A DNA stretch of 64,000 nt from JAJECS01 sp965198185 (lineage in GTDB: Bacteria; Chloroflexota; UBA11872). How positions within the stretch are numbered: position 1 is the first letter of the stretch; every line of letters starts with the position of its first letter. Below are positions 18,481 to 28,265 of the stretch, one piece after another. A program made the translations under genes and the position numbers. The notes under the pieces are model-generated. The model had not been told where the DNA came from. It saw nothing but the letters and a program-made list of their open reading frames with translations, and searched no databases. The stretch lies in the NCBI GenBank assembly GCA_965198185.1, contig CBDAOU010000001.1, positions 496,001 to 560,000 of the forward strand. The letters are read 5' to 3'.

Positions 18481-19335
18481 CTACAGCTCCTCGGCATAGC
18501 GGTGGGCGAAACGTCGAAAGACCCACCAGCCGAACCCGAGCGCCACCACAGCCACCACGAGGGTGGCAATGGTGTGGCGAATTGGGAAGGACCCAAACAT
18601 GATGGCGAAGCGGTAGTCGGTGGTCAGGGTGGCCATGGGGTTGAGCATGAAGACCCAGCGGTGCACGTCGAGCCCGAGAAACGTGAAGTTGGGAACAATC
18701 GAAATGGGATAGAAAATGGGTGTGAGGAAAAACCATGCCAGCAAGCCGACCTCGACCAGATGCTCCGTATCGCGAAAGAACACATTGGCCATTGCCAGAA
18801 TAAGGCTTAATCCCATAACAAGTACAAGCTGCAATAGCATAATCAGCGGTATCATAAGCATCGCGCGACTTGTACCCACACCGAAGAATAGACCGATTGC
18901 CCAGAATACAAAGAACGCCAGAATGAAGTTGACAAAACTCGCCAGCACCGCGCTCATCGGCAGCAATTCACGCGGGAAATAGACCTTCTTGATCAGCTGC
19001 GCGTTGCTGGTGACGCTTCGCATAGCCGAGGTGAGCGCCTGCTGCGTGAACAGCCAGGGCACGAGCGCCGCCATGAGGAAAAACGGATAGAGATGAATCT
19101 CGTCGTACTGCGCCAAGACCTGAAAGACGAGGGTGAAGACGGCCATCATCAGCAGCGGATTGAGCAGCGACCAGGCGAAGCCGAAAATGGATCCGCGATA
19201 GCGCACCTTGAGGTCGCGAACGACGAGGTTGCGCAGGAGGTCGGTATAGCCCGCGATCTCTCGGACGGCGCCCCACACGCGGCGCGCCCTGGACGAATCA
19301 AGCGAGGCGAAGGCGCGTGCCATACGGTGCTCCAC
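18481..19335 (-). CDS. wzm: ABC-2 type polysaccharide export permease (Wzm/TagG type)
   Basis: A 284-residue inner-membrane permease. The cytoplasmic N-terminus holds the family motif LVVRDLKVRYRGSIFGFAWS (residues ~36-55), followed by about six membrane helices and a short polar tail. It pairs with the ATPase just downstream. First gene of the minus-strand glycan locus, and divergent from the gene at 19446, so a promoter is expected in 19336-19445. ATG at 19335; an ATG four residues later is also possible. A stretch in its middle (18781-18960) has about 48% G+C by hand count, well below its surroundings. Confidence 0.94.
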   Translation of the reverse strand: MEHRMARAFASLDSSRARRVWGAVREIAGYTDLLRNLVVRDLKVRYRGSIFGFAWSLLNPLLMMAVFTLVFQVLAQYDEIHLYPFFLMAALVPWLFTQQALTSAMRSVTSNAQLIKKVYFPRELLPMSAVLASFVNFILAFFVFWAIGLFFGVGTSRAMLMIPLIMLLQLVLVMGLSLILAMANVFFRDTEHLVEVGLLAWFFLTPIFYPISIVPNFTFLGLDVHRWVFMLNPMATLTTDYRFAIMFGSFPIRHTIATLVVAVVALGFGWWVFRRFAHRYAEEL

Positions 19336-19390
19336 GGGCGTGCTAGGCGGATCGCGGGCGCATCTGACGCCCGGATTGGATCGTGCCCCA

Positions 19391-19399
19391 TGCTACAAT
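19391..19399 (+). promoter_or_regulatory. Candidate extended -10 promoter for the 19446 gene and pyrG
   Basis: TGCTACAAT at 19391-19399 matches an extended -10 element (TGn followed by TACAAT, five of six to consensus). No good -35 lies at the usual distance, which extended -10 promoters can tolerate. It sits 47 bases before the ATG at 19446 in the divergent spacer, where a promoter is needed. Seen by eye only. Confidence 0.45.
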
Positions 19400-19445
19400 C
19401 CGCCGATTCTGGGGTTGCCCGAGACACAGGCACCATTGGAGGGGG

Positions 19446-20081
19446 ATGGACGTCACGTGGGTAGGAGGCGACTGCTTTCGCCTCCGCGGCCGTGACGCAA
19501 CCGTTCTCACCGACCCACACACCAGCGGCATCAGGCAGCGCTCGGCATTGCCCAAGGCCGACCTGGTAACGCGAAGCGACTTGCGCGCCGACAATTGGAC
19601 CAGCGCGCCAGAGCGACGCACCGATCGCACGCGCACGGCGTACGTAGCCGACGGGCCCGGTGAATATGAGGTTGCCGGCGTGTATGTGCACGGCGTGCCG
19701 GCGCCGGCCCAAGCCGAGCAGCGGACCACGCTGTTCACGGTCGATGTCGACGGCGTATCGGTGGGACACATTTCCGAGCTCTCGGCCATTCCAATCGATG
19801 CGCTATTGGACGAACTGGGCACGGTTCACGTGCTGCTGATCGGCGTACGCAGTGGCGATGGTTTTCTTGCGCCCGACCAGATCATCAAGACTGTCACGCG
19901 CATCGAGCCGAACATCGTGATCCCATATGGCGCGGAGGATGCCGCGGGCGCCGAGGCGGCCTGGCGCCTCGTGGCGCGCGAACTCCACGGCGCGGTCCCC
20001 CTCGCTGACAGCAACCTGAACGCCAACCGCCGACAGCTGCCCGATCCCATTGACGTGCGAATGCTCGAACGCAGGAACTGA
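19446..20081 (+). CDS. MBL-fold (UlaG-like) protein lacking its metal-binding residues
   Basis: A 211-residue protein. The ATG at 19446 directly follows GGAGGGGG, an excellent ribosome site; upstream in-frame sequence is non-conserved. The layout matches small UlaG-like metallo-beta-lactamase-fold proteins common in Chloroflexota (WVGGDCFRLRG, then VADGPGEYEVAGVYVHGV, VSVGHISEL, PNIVIPYGAED). In that family the second strand region ends in a HxHxDH motif, but here residues 41-49 read VTRSDLRAD. The first His after the start (WxGH) is Gly, and the late His of IPxH is Gly. The protein probably binds no metal at this site. It precedes pyrG by 6 bases. Confidence 0.75.
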   Translation: MDVTWVGGDCFRLRGRDATVLTDPHTSGIRQRSALPKADLVTRSDLRADNWTSAPERRTDRTRTAYVADGPGEYEVAGVYVHGVPAPAQAEQRTTLFTVDVDGVSVGHISELSAIPIDALLDELGTVHVLLIGVRSGDGFLAPDQIIKTVTRIEPNIVIPYGAEDAAGAEAAWRLVARELHGAVPLADSNLNANRRQLPDPIDVRMLERRN

Positions 20082-20087
20082 GGGATT

Positions 20088-21788
20088 GTGACGCGCGACG
20101 GAACGGCGGGCAGCGCGCGGGCGGCGGCGAGGCATCGGTCGCAGCGCCGCTACGTGTTCGTGACGGGCGGGGTTGTCTCGGCCATCGGGAAGGGCGTGAC
20201 GGCCGCGAGCATTGGGCGAATGATCAAGAGCCGCGGGCTGCACGTGTCGATCATGAAGCTCGACCCCTATATCAACGTCGACCCCGGCACGATGAGCCCG
20301 CTCGAACACGGGGAGGTGTTCGTCACAATCGACGGCGCCGAGACCGACCAAGACTTGGGGCACTACGAGCGGTTCGTGGACGAGAGCCTCACCGGGGCCA
20401 GCAACCTTACGACTGGCGCGGTCTACGACCGTGTAATCACGCGTGAGCGGCGGGGGGATTTCCTCGGCGGCACGATTCAGGTGATCCCGCACGTCACCGA
20501 CGAAATCAAGGCGCGAATTCGAGCCGTTGGCGACGGGGAAGACCCCGACGTCGTGATTGTGGAAGTCGGCGGCACGGTGGGCGACATCGAGAACATTCCG
20601 TTTCTCGAGGCGCTGCGGCAGTTACGCCGCGAGGTTGGCATGCGCAACGTGCTGTTCGTGCATGTGACGCTGGTGCCACGGCTGGGATCGACGCTGGAAC
20701 TCAAGACCAAGCCCACCCAACACAGCGTGCGGGAGCTCCGGAGCATCGGTATTCAGCCGGATGTCGTGGTCTGTCGATCGGACGACCGCCTGACGCCGGA
20801 ACTCGTCGACAAGATTGCCCTGTTCGCCGACGTCGAATCGCGGGCCGTGATTTCGAACCCGGAAGTGGCGTCCATCTACGAGGTTCCGCTGGTGCTGGAG
20901 GAGGCCGGGCTGGGCGCGTTTATCACCGAGCACTTTGGCCTCGGCGACTTGACGCCGGAGTTCGATGAGTGGCGCGCCACGGTGGACGCGCTGCTGGAGC
21001 CGTCCTTGCCCGAGTTGGAGGTCGCCATCGTCGGCAAGTACATCTCGCTGCCCGATGCCTACCTGAGTGTCCTGGAGGCGGTCCGCCATGCCGGCATTGC
21101 CTGGAACGTGCGGCCGGTCATCCGCTGGGTCGATTCGGAGGAACTCGAGGATCGTGATCCGCACGACCTTCTGGCCGGCGTCGGGGGCATCATCGTGCCG
21201 GGCGGGTTTGGGCCACGGGGCATCGAGGGCAAGATCATGGCGGCCCACTACGCGCGCACGCAGAAAGTGCCGTATTTGGGGCTTTGTCTGGGGATGCAGG
21301 TGGCCGTGATCGAATTCGCGCGGAAAGTGCTGGGCACCGACGACTGCACCAGCATTGAATTCAACCCGGACACGGCGCATCCGGCGATTCACCCCATGCC
21401 GGAGTACTATCACGTGGCCAACAAGGGCGGCTCGATGCGACTGGGCGCGTGGCGCTGCGACTTGGTGGCCGGCACGCAGGCGCGCCGGGTGTACGGCGCC
21501 GCCAGCATCGAAGAACGGCACCGCCACCGCATGGAAGTCAACAACAACTACCGCGATATCCTGCGCTCGCAGGGCATGACCCTCAGCGGCCTATCGCCGG
21601 ACGGCGCACTGGTGGAAATCGTGGAATTGGACCACCATCCGTGGTTCGTTGGGTGCCAGTTTCATCCGGAGTTCGCCTCGCGGCCGACGCGTCCGCATCC
21701 GTTGTTCTGGGGATTCTTGGAAGCGGCGGTGCGGCACGTCGAGGGGCGGCATCCCGTGTCCGAAACGGTGCCCGAGGTGACCGGCTGA
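20088..21788 (+). CDS. pyrG: CTP synthase (glutamine-hydrolysing)
   Basis: Makes CTP from UTP with ATP and glutamine in the cytoplasm, the last step of de novo pyrimidine nucleotide supply. 566 residues, full length plus a 20-residue basic leader before the family start YVFVTGGVVSAIGKG. The synthetase part has the P-loop-like GGVVSAIGKG and KLDPYINVDPGTMSP; the C-terminal glutaminase domain has the nucleophile elbow GLCLGMQ with Cys400 and the HPE triad segment FHPEFASRPTRPHPLF. GTG start at 20088, 6 bases after the preceding gene, so the two are likely co-transcribed. The site is separate from the pyr operon beginning at 23424. Confidence 0.97.
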   Translation: MTRDGTAGSARAAARHRSQRRYVFVTGGVVSAIGKGVTAASIGRMIKSRGLHVSIMKLDPYINVDPGTMSPLEHGEVFVTIDGAETDQDLGHYERFVDESLTGASNLTTGAVYDRVITRERRGDFLGGTIQVIPHVTDEIKARIRAVGDGEDPDVVIVEVGGTVGDIENIPFLEALRQLRREVGMRNVLFVHVTLVPRLGSTLELKTKPTQHSVRELRSIGIQPDVVVCRSDDRLTPELVDKIALFADVESRAVISNPEVASIYEVPLVLEEAGLGAFITEHFGLGDLTPEFDEWRATVDALLEPSLPELEVAIVGKYISLPDAYLSVLEAVRHAGIAWNVRPVIRWVDSEELEDRDPHDLLAGVGGIIVPGGFGPRGIEGKIMAAHYARTQKVPYLGLCLGMQVAVIEFARKVLGTDDCTSIEFNPDTAHPAIHPMPEYYHVANKGGSMRLGAWRCDLVAGTQARRVYGAASIEERHRHRMEVNNNYRDILRSQGMTLSGLSPDGALVEIVELDHHPWFVGCQFHPEFASRPTRPHPLFWGFLEAAVRHVEGRHPVSETVPEVTG

Positions 21789-21880
21789 GGGTCGCCGCCG
21801 CCCGACCCCGCTAAGACGACCATGCACTGCAGGACCCGGCGCGCGTGGCAATGCGCGCTCCGCCCGCGAGAGGACACCCG

Positions 21881-23179
21881 ATGAGCACCATGGCAGTGAT
21901 CGGCGCGCAATGGGGCGATGAAGGCAAGGGCAAGATCGTGGACCACCTGGCGGAGGGCGCCGACCTGGTGATCCGGTTCCAGGGCGGCAACAACGCCGGT
22001 CACACCATCGTCAACGACTACGGCACGTACGCGCTGCACCTTTTGCCGGCCGGCATCTTCCACGCGGGCACGGTGAACCTGCTCGGGCCGGGCACCGTCG
22101 TGAACCCGCCGGCGCTGATTGACGAGATGCAGGAAGTTGGCGAAGCCACCGGCATCTCCTTCGACACGTTCAAGATCGCCGAGCGCGCCCACGTGGTGAT
22201 GCCCTACCACCTCGCGCTCGACGCCGCCGAGGAGCAGCAGCGCGGCGAGTTGGTTCAAGGCACGACGCTACGCGGCATCGGGCCGGCCTATGCCGATAAG
22301 GCCGCTCGATCCGGCGTGCGGGTCGGCGACCTGCTGGACGCCGACTATTTGTCGGCGTGGATTCCGAGCATCCTCGAGCCCAAGAACCGGCTGCTGACCG
22401 AGGCCTACGGGCTGGACCCCCTTGACCCCAGCGCCCTCATCGATAAGGCCCTGGCCTGGGGCGAAGCGCTGCGACCCCACGTCGTCGACTCGCTGCCGCT
22501 GGTATCCGAGGCGCTGCGCGAACAGCGCAACATCGTGCTCGAAGGCCAGTTGGGCGTGATGCGCGACCTGGATTGGGGTCACTATCCCTACGTGACATCG
22601 TCGAGCCCGTCAGCCGCGGGCGCCTGCATCGGCGCCGGGATTCCGCCCAAGGCGCTCGACCAGGTGCTGGGCATCGCCAAGGCATTTACATCGTCGGTCG
22701 GCGAGGGTCCGTTTCCCACGGAGCTCACCGACAGCACCGGCAACCGCCTGCGTAACGTCGGCGCCGGGGAATACGGCGCCTCGACGGGCCGACCGCGGCG
22801 CTGCGGCTGGTTTGACGCGGTGCCGGTGCGCACGGTGGGCGCTCTGAGCGGGGTCGATGCCCTGGCGCTGACGAAGATCGACGCGCTGGACGGATTCGAG
22901 CAACTGCGCGTCTGCGAGGGCTACATGGTCGATGGCCGGCGCGTCGACCTGGCGCCGGACACGCACGTACTGGCCCGCGCGCGGCCAATCTATCGAAACG
23001 TGCCCGGATGGCTGTCCTCGACGGCCGGCGTGCGCGACTACGACGCGCTGCCGCCGAACGCGCAACGCTACGTCCGCACCATTGAAGAGGTGACGGGCAT
23101 TCCCGTGGCGCTGGTCGGCACGGGCCAGCATCGAACGGCCGTGGCGACGCGCGATCCGGCGTTCAGCTTCTCGGGCTGA
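21881..23179 (+). CDS. purA: Adenylosuccinate synthetase
   Basis: Converts IMP and aspartate, with GTP, into adenylosuccinate, the first committed step to AMP. 432 residues, standard length. The ATG at 21881 follows GAGAGG at seven bases and gives the canonical N-terminus MAVIGAQWGDEGKGK with the GTP loop GDEGKGK. QGGNNAGHTI, GTTLRGIGPAYADK and the C-terminal STGRPRRCGWFD are all family signatures. It lies 92 bases downstream of pyrG on the same strand, in a mixed purine/pyrimidine block. Confidence 0.97.
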   Translation: MSTMAVIGAQWGDEGKGKIVDHLAEGADLVIRFQGGNNAGHTIVNDYGTYALHLLPAGIFHAGTVNLLGPGTVVNPPALIDEMQEVGEATGISFDTFKIAERAHVVMPYHLALDAAEEQQRGELVQGTTLRGIGPAYADKAARSGVRVGDLLDADYLSAWIPSILEPKNRLLTEAYGLDPLDPSALIDKALAWGEALRPHVVDSLPLVSEALREQRNIVLEGQLGVMRDLDWGHYPYVTSSSPSAAGACIGAGIPPKALDQVLGIAKAFTSSVGEGPFPTELTDSTGNRLRNVGAGEYGASTGRPRRCGWFDAVPVRTVGALSGVDALALTKIDALDGFEQLRVCEGYMVDGRRVDLAPDTHVLARARPIYRNVPGWLSSTAGVRDYDALPPNAQRYVRTIEEVTGIPVALVGTGQHRTAVATRDPAFSFSG

Positions 23180-23252
23180 TCCGCGCGGGGCTTCGCGGCG
23201 ATCCACCCCGGCCGGATTGCTCCCGGTCATCGGCGTGCGGCAGGAGGGCATT

Positions 23253-23282
23253 CCCAGGCTGCACGCAGCCTGGGCCACCGGG
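23253..23282. repeat. Palindromic repeat, copy 1
   Basis: Positions 23253-23274 form a perfect 10-base inverted repeat (CCCAGGCTGC and GCAGCCTGGG) around a 2-base AC loop, followed by CCACCGGG. The same 30 bases recur exactly at 34927-34956. The two copies lie in unrelated intergenic spacers, the behaviour of a dispersed REP-like element. Confidence 0.8.
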
Positions 23283-23322
23283 CCGGCGGTGTCTCACTCT
23301 CGGCGCCTGCGGTCGAACGTCC

Positions 23323-23350
23323 TAGATTTCTCGCTCCGCTCGAAATGACA
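23323..23350. repeat. Possible dispersed intergenic element
   Basis: A 28-base stretch centred on TTTCTCGCTCCGCTCGAAA, nearly an inverted repeat (ATTTC and GAAAT at its edges) flanked by TAG and GACA. Short elements of this wording (reverse strand, TTTCGAGCGnAGCGAGAAA) recur between genes in many uncultured-bacterium genomes, as I recall. Only one copy was seen here, so the call rests on general knowledge. Confidence 0.35.
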
Positions 23351-23423
23351 CCTTGGGGCGCTCGCCACAAGTGCGGCACGTCGTCGAGCGCCGATTCGGG
23401 TGGGGAGCGCGGGCCGGAGAGGC

Positions 23424-23429
23424 TATACT
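23424..23429 (+). promoter_or_regulatory. Candidate -10 of the pyr operon
   Basis: TATACT at 23424-23429 is five of six to the -10 consensus and sits just before the start of the PyrR-responsive leader, which would give a transcript beginning near 23433-23436. No convincing -35 was found at 16-18 bases upstream (TGGGGAG region). Confidence 0.5.
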
Positions 23430-23432
23430 TCA

Positions 23433-23527
23433 GGGCCCTTTAATCCGTTCCAGCGAGACGGAAAGCGGCAATCCGTCGGCGTCGTGAGCGTCGAGCGCGG
23501 ACAGAGGGCCTTCGCGGCCCTTTTTTT
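23433..23527 (+). promoter_or_regulatory. PyrR-responsive attenuator leader
   Basis: A PyrR-binding loop can be folded at 23437-23468: lower stem CCTTT with AAAG(C)GG, a 5'-side internal loop AAT, upper stem CCGT/ACGG and the loop TCCAGCGAG, whose CAGCGA fits the known hexaloop pattern CNGNGA. GGCCCT at 23434-23439 is complementary to AGGGCC at 23505-23510, the 5' arm of the terminator, so an antiterminator would exclude both the binding loop and the terminator. This matches the Bacillus-type mechanism, in which UMP-bound PyrR favours termination; pyrR itself is the first gene downstream. Confidence 0.88.
23505..23527 (+). terminator. Rho-independent attenuator terminator of the pyr leader
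   Basis: Stem AGGGCC/GGCCCT around the loop TTCGC, followed by seven T (23521-23527). It stands 47 bases before the pyrR start, so it can only act as an attenuator. Confidence 0.88.
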
Positions 23528-23574
23528 GTGCCTCGCGAACGCGGGCCGGGGGACGAAGACGTAGGGAGGTTTTC

Positions 23575-24150
23575 GTGGCAGCGGCGCAGCGCCGCCTGGT
23601 GGTGTCCGCGGCCGACATGGGCCGCGCGATGTCCCGCATTGCCCACGAGATCATCGAACGCAATCGCGGCGCGGCGTCACTCGTCCTCGTTGGCATCCCA
23701 CGGCCGGGCCCCGTGCTTGCGGAGCGCCTGGCCGGTCTGATCGAAGAGATCGAGGGCCTTCAGGTGCCGACCGGCGCCGTGGATCCCACGATGCATCGCG
23801 ACGATCTGGACCGCCGGTCAATCGGTCCGCCGGTGCGTCCCAGCCACATTCCGGTCGACGTGACCGATCGCCACGTGGTCTTGGTGGACGACGTGCTTTA
23901 CACCGGCCGCACGCTGCGGGCGGCGCTGGATGCACTGAACGACTTCGGCCGGCCGCGCACGATTCAATTTGCCGTCATCGTCGACCGCGGCCATCGCGAA
24001 CTGCCGGTTCGCGCCGACTTCGTCGGCAAGAATCTCCCGACCGCGGATGACGAGCGGGTGACCGTGCGACTGCAGGAACTCGACGGCGAGGATGCGGTGC
24101 ATATCGAGCGCGTGTCGCGCGGTGCGCAGGAGGCCACCACTGCAGCGTAA
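23575..24150 (+). CDS. pyrR: PyrR regulator / uracil phosphoribosyltransferase-like
   Basis: Binds the pyr leader RNA in response to UMP and may also have weak uracil phosphoribosyltransferase activity. 191 residues. The PRPP-binding motif HVVLVDDVLYTGRTLRAAL (around residue 105) and the RNA-binding-side RELPVRADFVGKNLPT near the end are both typical of PyrR. GTG start at 23575, five bases after GGGAGG. First gene of the pyr operon; its end overlaps the likely start of pyrB by 11 bases. The attenuator upstream implies it controls its own operon. Confidence 0.96.
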   Translation: MAAAQRRLVVSAADMGRAMSRIAHEIIERNRGAASLVLVGIPRPGPVLAERLAGLIEEIEGLQVPTGAVDPTMHRDDLDRRSIGPPVRPSHIPVDVTDRHVVLVDDVLYTGRTLRAALDALNDFGRPRTIQFAVIVDRGHRELPVRADFVGKNLPTADDERVTVRLQELDGEDAVHIERVSRGAQEATTAA

Positions 24151-25078
24151 GCACCTGTTGGACGTGAGCGACTTCACGCGCGACGAGTTCGCGGAAGTCT
24201 TGGACACCGCCGAGCGCATGCACGCGGTGCTGGAGCGGCCCATCCGCCGGGTGCCAACCCTGCGCGGCACCACGATTGCCAACGTGTTCTACGAGCCCAG
24301 CACCCGAACCCGAGTGTCGTTCGAGCTGGCGGGCAAGAACCTGAGCGCGGACGTGGTCAACATCGCGGCTTCGGGCAGCAGCGTGGAGAAGGGCGAGTCG
24401 CTGATCGACACGTTCCAGACCATTCAGGCGCTTGGCGCGGACATTGTGGTGGTGCGCCACTCACGTGCGGGCGCCCCCGAGCTGGCCTCGCGGCACCTTG
24501 ACTGCGGCGTGATCAACGCCGGCGACGGCACCCGCGGTCACCCGACGCAGGCGCTGCTGGATCTCTACACCGTGCGGCGCCGGCTGGGCGACGTGGAAGG
24601 CCGCAAGATCGTCATCGTGGGAGACATCCTGCACAGCCGGGTGGCGCGATCCGGCATCTGGGCGTTCGCGCGCATGGGGGCCCAGGTGGTCTTGAGCGGA
24701 CCGCCGTCCCTGCTGCCAGACACCATGGCGGCCCTCACCAACGGCACCGGCGAGGTGCGCATCGAGCATGACCTTGACCGCGCCATCCAGGGCGCCGACG
24801 TCGTCATGGCCCTGCGCGTGCAGCGCGAGCGCATGCAGGCCGGTCTGCTCCCCGATCTGCGGGAATATGCCCGTCGGTGGTCGATCACACCCGCGCGGCT
24901 GCAGCATGCCCAGCGCCATGCGCTGGTGATGCATCCGGGACCGATGAATCAGGGCGTGGAAATCTCGCCGGCGGTGGCGTACAGCGAGCAGTCCGCGATC
25001 GAAGAACAGGTGGCCAACGGCGTGGCGGTGCGCATGGCGGTGCTCTACCTCTTGCTCACCGGGGAGGGACGACGATGA
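24140..25078 (+). CDS. pyrB: Aspartate carbamoyltransferase catalytic chain
   Basis: Condenses carbamoyl phosphate with aspartate. 312 residues from the chosen start. Carbamoyl-phosphate motif FYEPSTRTRVSFE, HPTQALLDLYTV and HPGPMNQGVE are all intact. The start is unusual: a perfect AGGAGG (24128-24133) stands six bases before CTG at 24140, which would give (M)QRKHLLDVSDF, exactly the family start; the next choice, GTG at 24122, lies upstream of that ribosome site. No pyrI regulatory chain gene is nearby. Confidence 0.95.
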   Translation: MQRKHLLDVSDFTRDEFAEVLDTAERMHAVLERPIRRVPTLRGTTIANVFYEPSTRTRVSFELAGKNLSADVVNIAASGSSVEKGESLIDTFQTIQALGADIVVVRHSRAGAPELASRHLDCGVINAGDGTRGHPTQALLDLYTVRRRLGDVEGRKIVIVGDILHSRVARSGIWAFARMGAQVVLSGPPSLLPDTMAALTNGTGEVRIEHDLDRAIQGADVVMALRVQRERMQAGLLPDLREYARRWSITPARLQHAQRHALVMHPGPMNQGVEISPAVAYSEQSAIEEQVANGVAVRMAVLYLLLTGEGRR

Positions 25079-25687
25079 GCGGTTACGCCGGGTCGGGACC
25101 GCGCGAGATTCTGCCGGGCCTGACGCAATGGTCGGTGGGTTGGCAGCGGTATTCGCTGGAGTCCTACGCCATCGAGCAGCCGTCCGGGTGCGTGGTGATC
25201 GATCCCAGCGACTACCCGCCGCGCGGCATCGGCGCCATCGAGCGCTTTGGGGTGAGTCACATTCTGATCACCAACCACTATCACGAGCGGGCCGCGGCCA
25301 TCGTGCGCGGACGGTTTGGCGCCAAGCTGTGGGCGCCCGAAGGCGACCTTGCTGAACTGGAGTCGGGTGCTCCCGATCACGTGTACGGCGCCGACACGGA
25401 GCTTCCCGCGGGGCTGCAGGCGATCGCGCTGGGCGCGATCACCGATGGCGAGCACGCGCTGCTGTGGCCCGAGAATCGCGGCGTGCTCATCGTCGGCGAC
25501 GCGCTCGGGACCACGAGCTATTGGACGCATAACGAGGGACAGGTCGGGGCACACCCGCGAGCGCGACCGCCACACGCGCTCCGCGGCCTGCTGGAGCTGC
25601 CATTCACTTCGCTGGCCGTGGGGCACGGCGAGCCGATTCTCGACGTTGCCAAGGAGGCCCTGCGCCGGTACCTGAGCGAGGCCCTGG

Positions 25688-25695
<8 letters not shown>
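25075..25695 (+). CDS. MBL-fold-like protein embedded in the pyr operon
   Basis: A 206-residue protein resembling small glyoxalase II-type metallo-beta-lactamase-fold proteins: ESYAIEQPSGCVVIDPSD, then ILITNHYHERAA, GVLIVGDALGT and AVGHGEPI. In the usual HxHxDH motif only the first two His are kept (H68, H70); the Asp and third His are R72 and A73. The bridging Asp (GDALG) and final His (GHGEP) remain, so a single-metal or altered site is possible. ATG start at 25075 overlaps pyrB by 4 bases after GGGGAGGG; its end overlaps pyrC by 8. A pyrimidine-related role is suggested by the operon only. Confidence 0.8.
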
Positions 25696-27035
<1,340 letters not shown>

Positions 27036-27046
<11 letters not shown>

Positions 27047-28238
27047 GCCGGCCGCGTTGGCGCTGGCCACGGGCGAGGTGTTCTTCGGCTACGGCTTCGG
27101 CAGCAGCGAGCCGGCCGAGGGCGAGGTGGTTTTCAACACCAGCATGACGGGCTATCAGGAAATCACGACCGACGCGTCCTATCGCGGGCAGATCGTGACG
27201 CTGACGTATCCGCTGATCAACAACTACGGCGTGAACGCCGATGACGTCGAGTCGCGCCGTCCATGGCTCGCGGGCCTCGTCGTGCGCGAGCTGGCGCCGA
27301 CGTCCAGCAACTGGCGCGCCTCGGGCGGACTGGGCGATTTTCTCGAGGAGCACGGCATTGCGGGGCTCATGGGCGTTGACACGCGAGCGCTGGTGCGAGT
27401 GATCCGCCGCACTGGGCCGGCGCCCAGCCGGCTGGTTCGCGCGCCCCGCGACGTGGCCCGCGGCGCCACGACCTTCCACTGGCTGCGGGGGACGCATCCG
27501 GGCGCATCAGCCTGGGCCGAGGGCGAGGTTGAGCGGGCGCGGCGCCTGCCGCCCTATGACGACCAGCCGTTTGTCGCCGAAGTGACCGTCCCCGAGCCGT
27601 TCACTGCCACCAGCGCGCCGTGGGCGCCGTGGCCGGAGCCGCGGCGGCGCGACCGGGAGCCGCGGATCGCGCTGCTGGACATTGGCGTGAAGACCAACAT
27701 CGTGCGCTCGCTCGCGCAACGGGGCGCTCAGGTGCACGTGCTGCCCTACGGCTCCACCCCGAGCGACATCGACGCGCTGCAGCCCGATGGGGTGGTCGTG
27801 GGCAACGGACCCGGCGATCCCACCCAGGCCGACCGGGCCGTCGAAACCGTGCGGGCAATGATCGGCCGGTATCCGCTCATGGGCATTTGCCTGGGGCATC
27901 AAGTGCTGGGGCTGGCCATCGGCGCCACCACGAGCCGCTTGCCATTCGGCCATCGGGGGGCCAACCACCCGGTGCAGGACCTCACGGATGGGCGGGTGCA
28001 TATCACCTCGCAGAATCACGGCTTTCAGGTGGATGCGGACTCAATTCCAGCCGAGAGCGGATTCACGGTGAGTCACGTCAACTTGAACGACGGCTCGGTC
28101 GAAGGCTTGAGCCACGAACGCCTCCCCGTCTTTTCCATTCAATACCACCCCGAGGCCAGTCCGGGACCCCAGGACAACCAGTACCTCTTCGACCGGTTCC
28201 TGGACGCGATCGAAGGCGTGGGCGGTCACGCAGCTTGA
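27036..28238 (+). CDS. carA: Carbamoyl-phosphate synthase small (glutaminase) chain
   Basis: Supplies ammonia from glutamine to the large chain. 400 residues. N-terminal domain with GEVVFNTSMTGYQEITTD and YPLINNYGVN; glutaminase domain with the nucleophile in MGICLGHQ (Cys285) and the His-Glu pair in IQYHPEASPGP. ATG start at 27036, inside the end of pyrC. A 27-base gap separates it from carB. Confidence 0.97.
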
Positions 28239-28265
28239 CGCCAGTGACGGCTCGGAGACCCACTA

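Larger units (their letters stand above)
23180..23423. other. Intergenic region between purA and the pyr leader
   Basis: About 240 bases without a believable gene. It contains two short palindromic repeat elements described separately (23253-23282 and 23323-23350). No clear rho-independent terminator for purA was found; the first palindrome could serve as one, though no T-run follows it. Confidence 0.7.
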
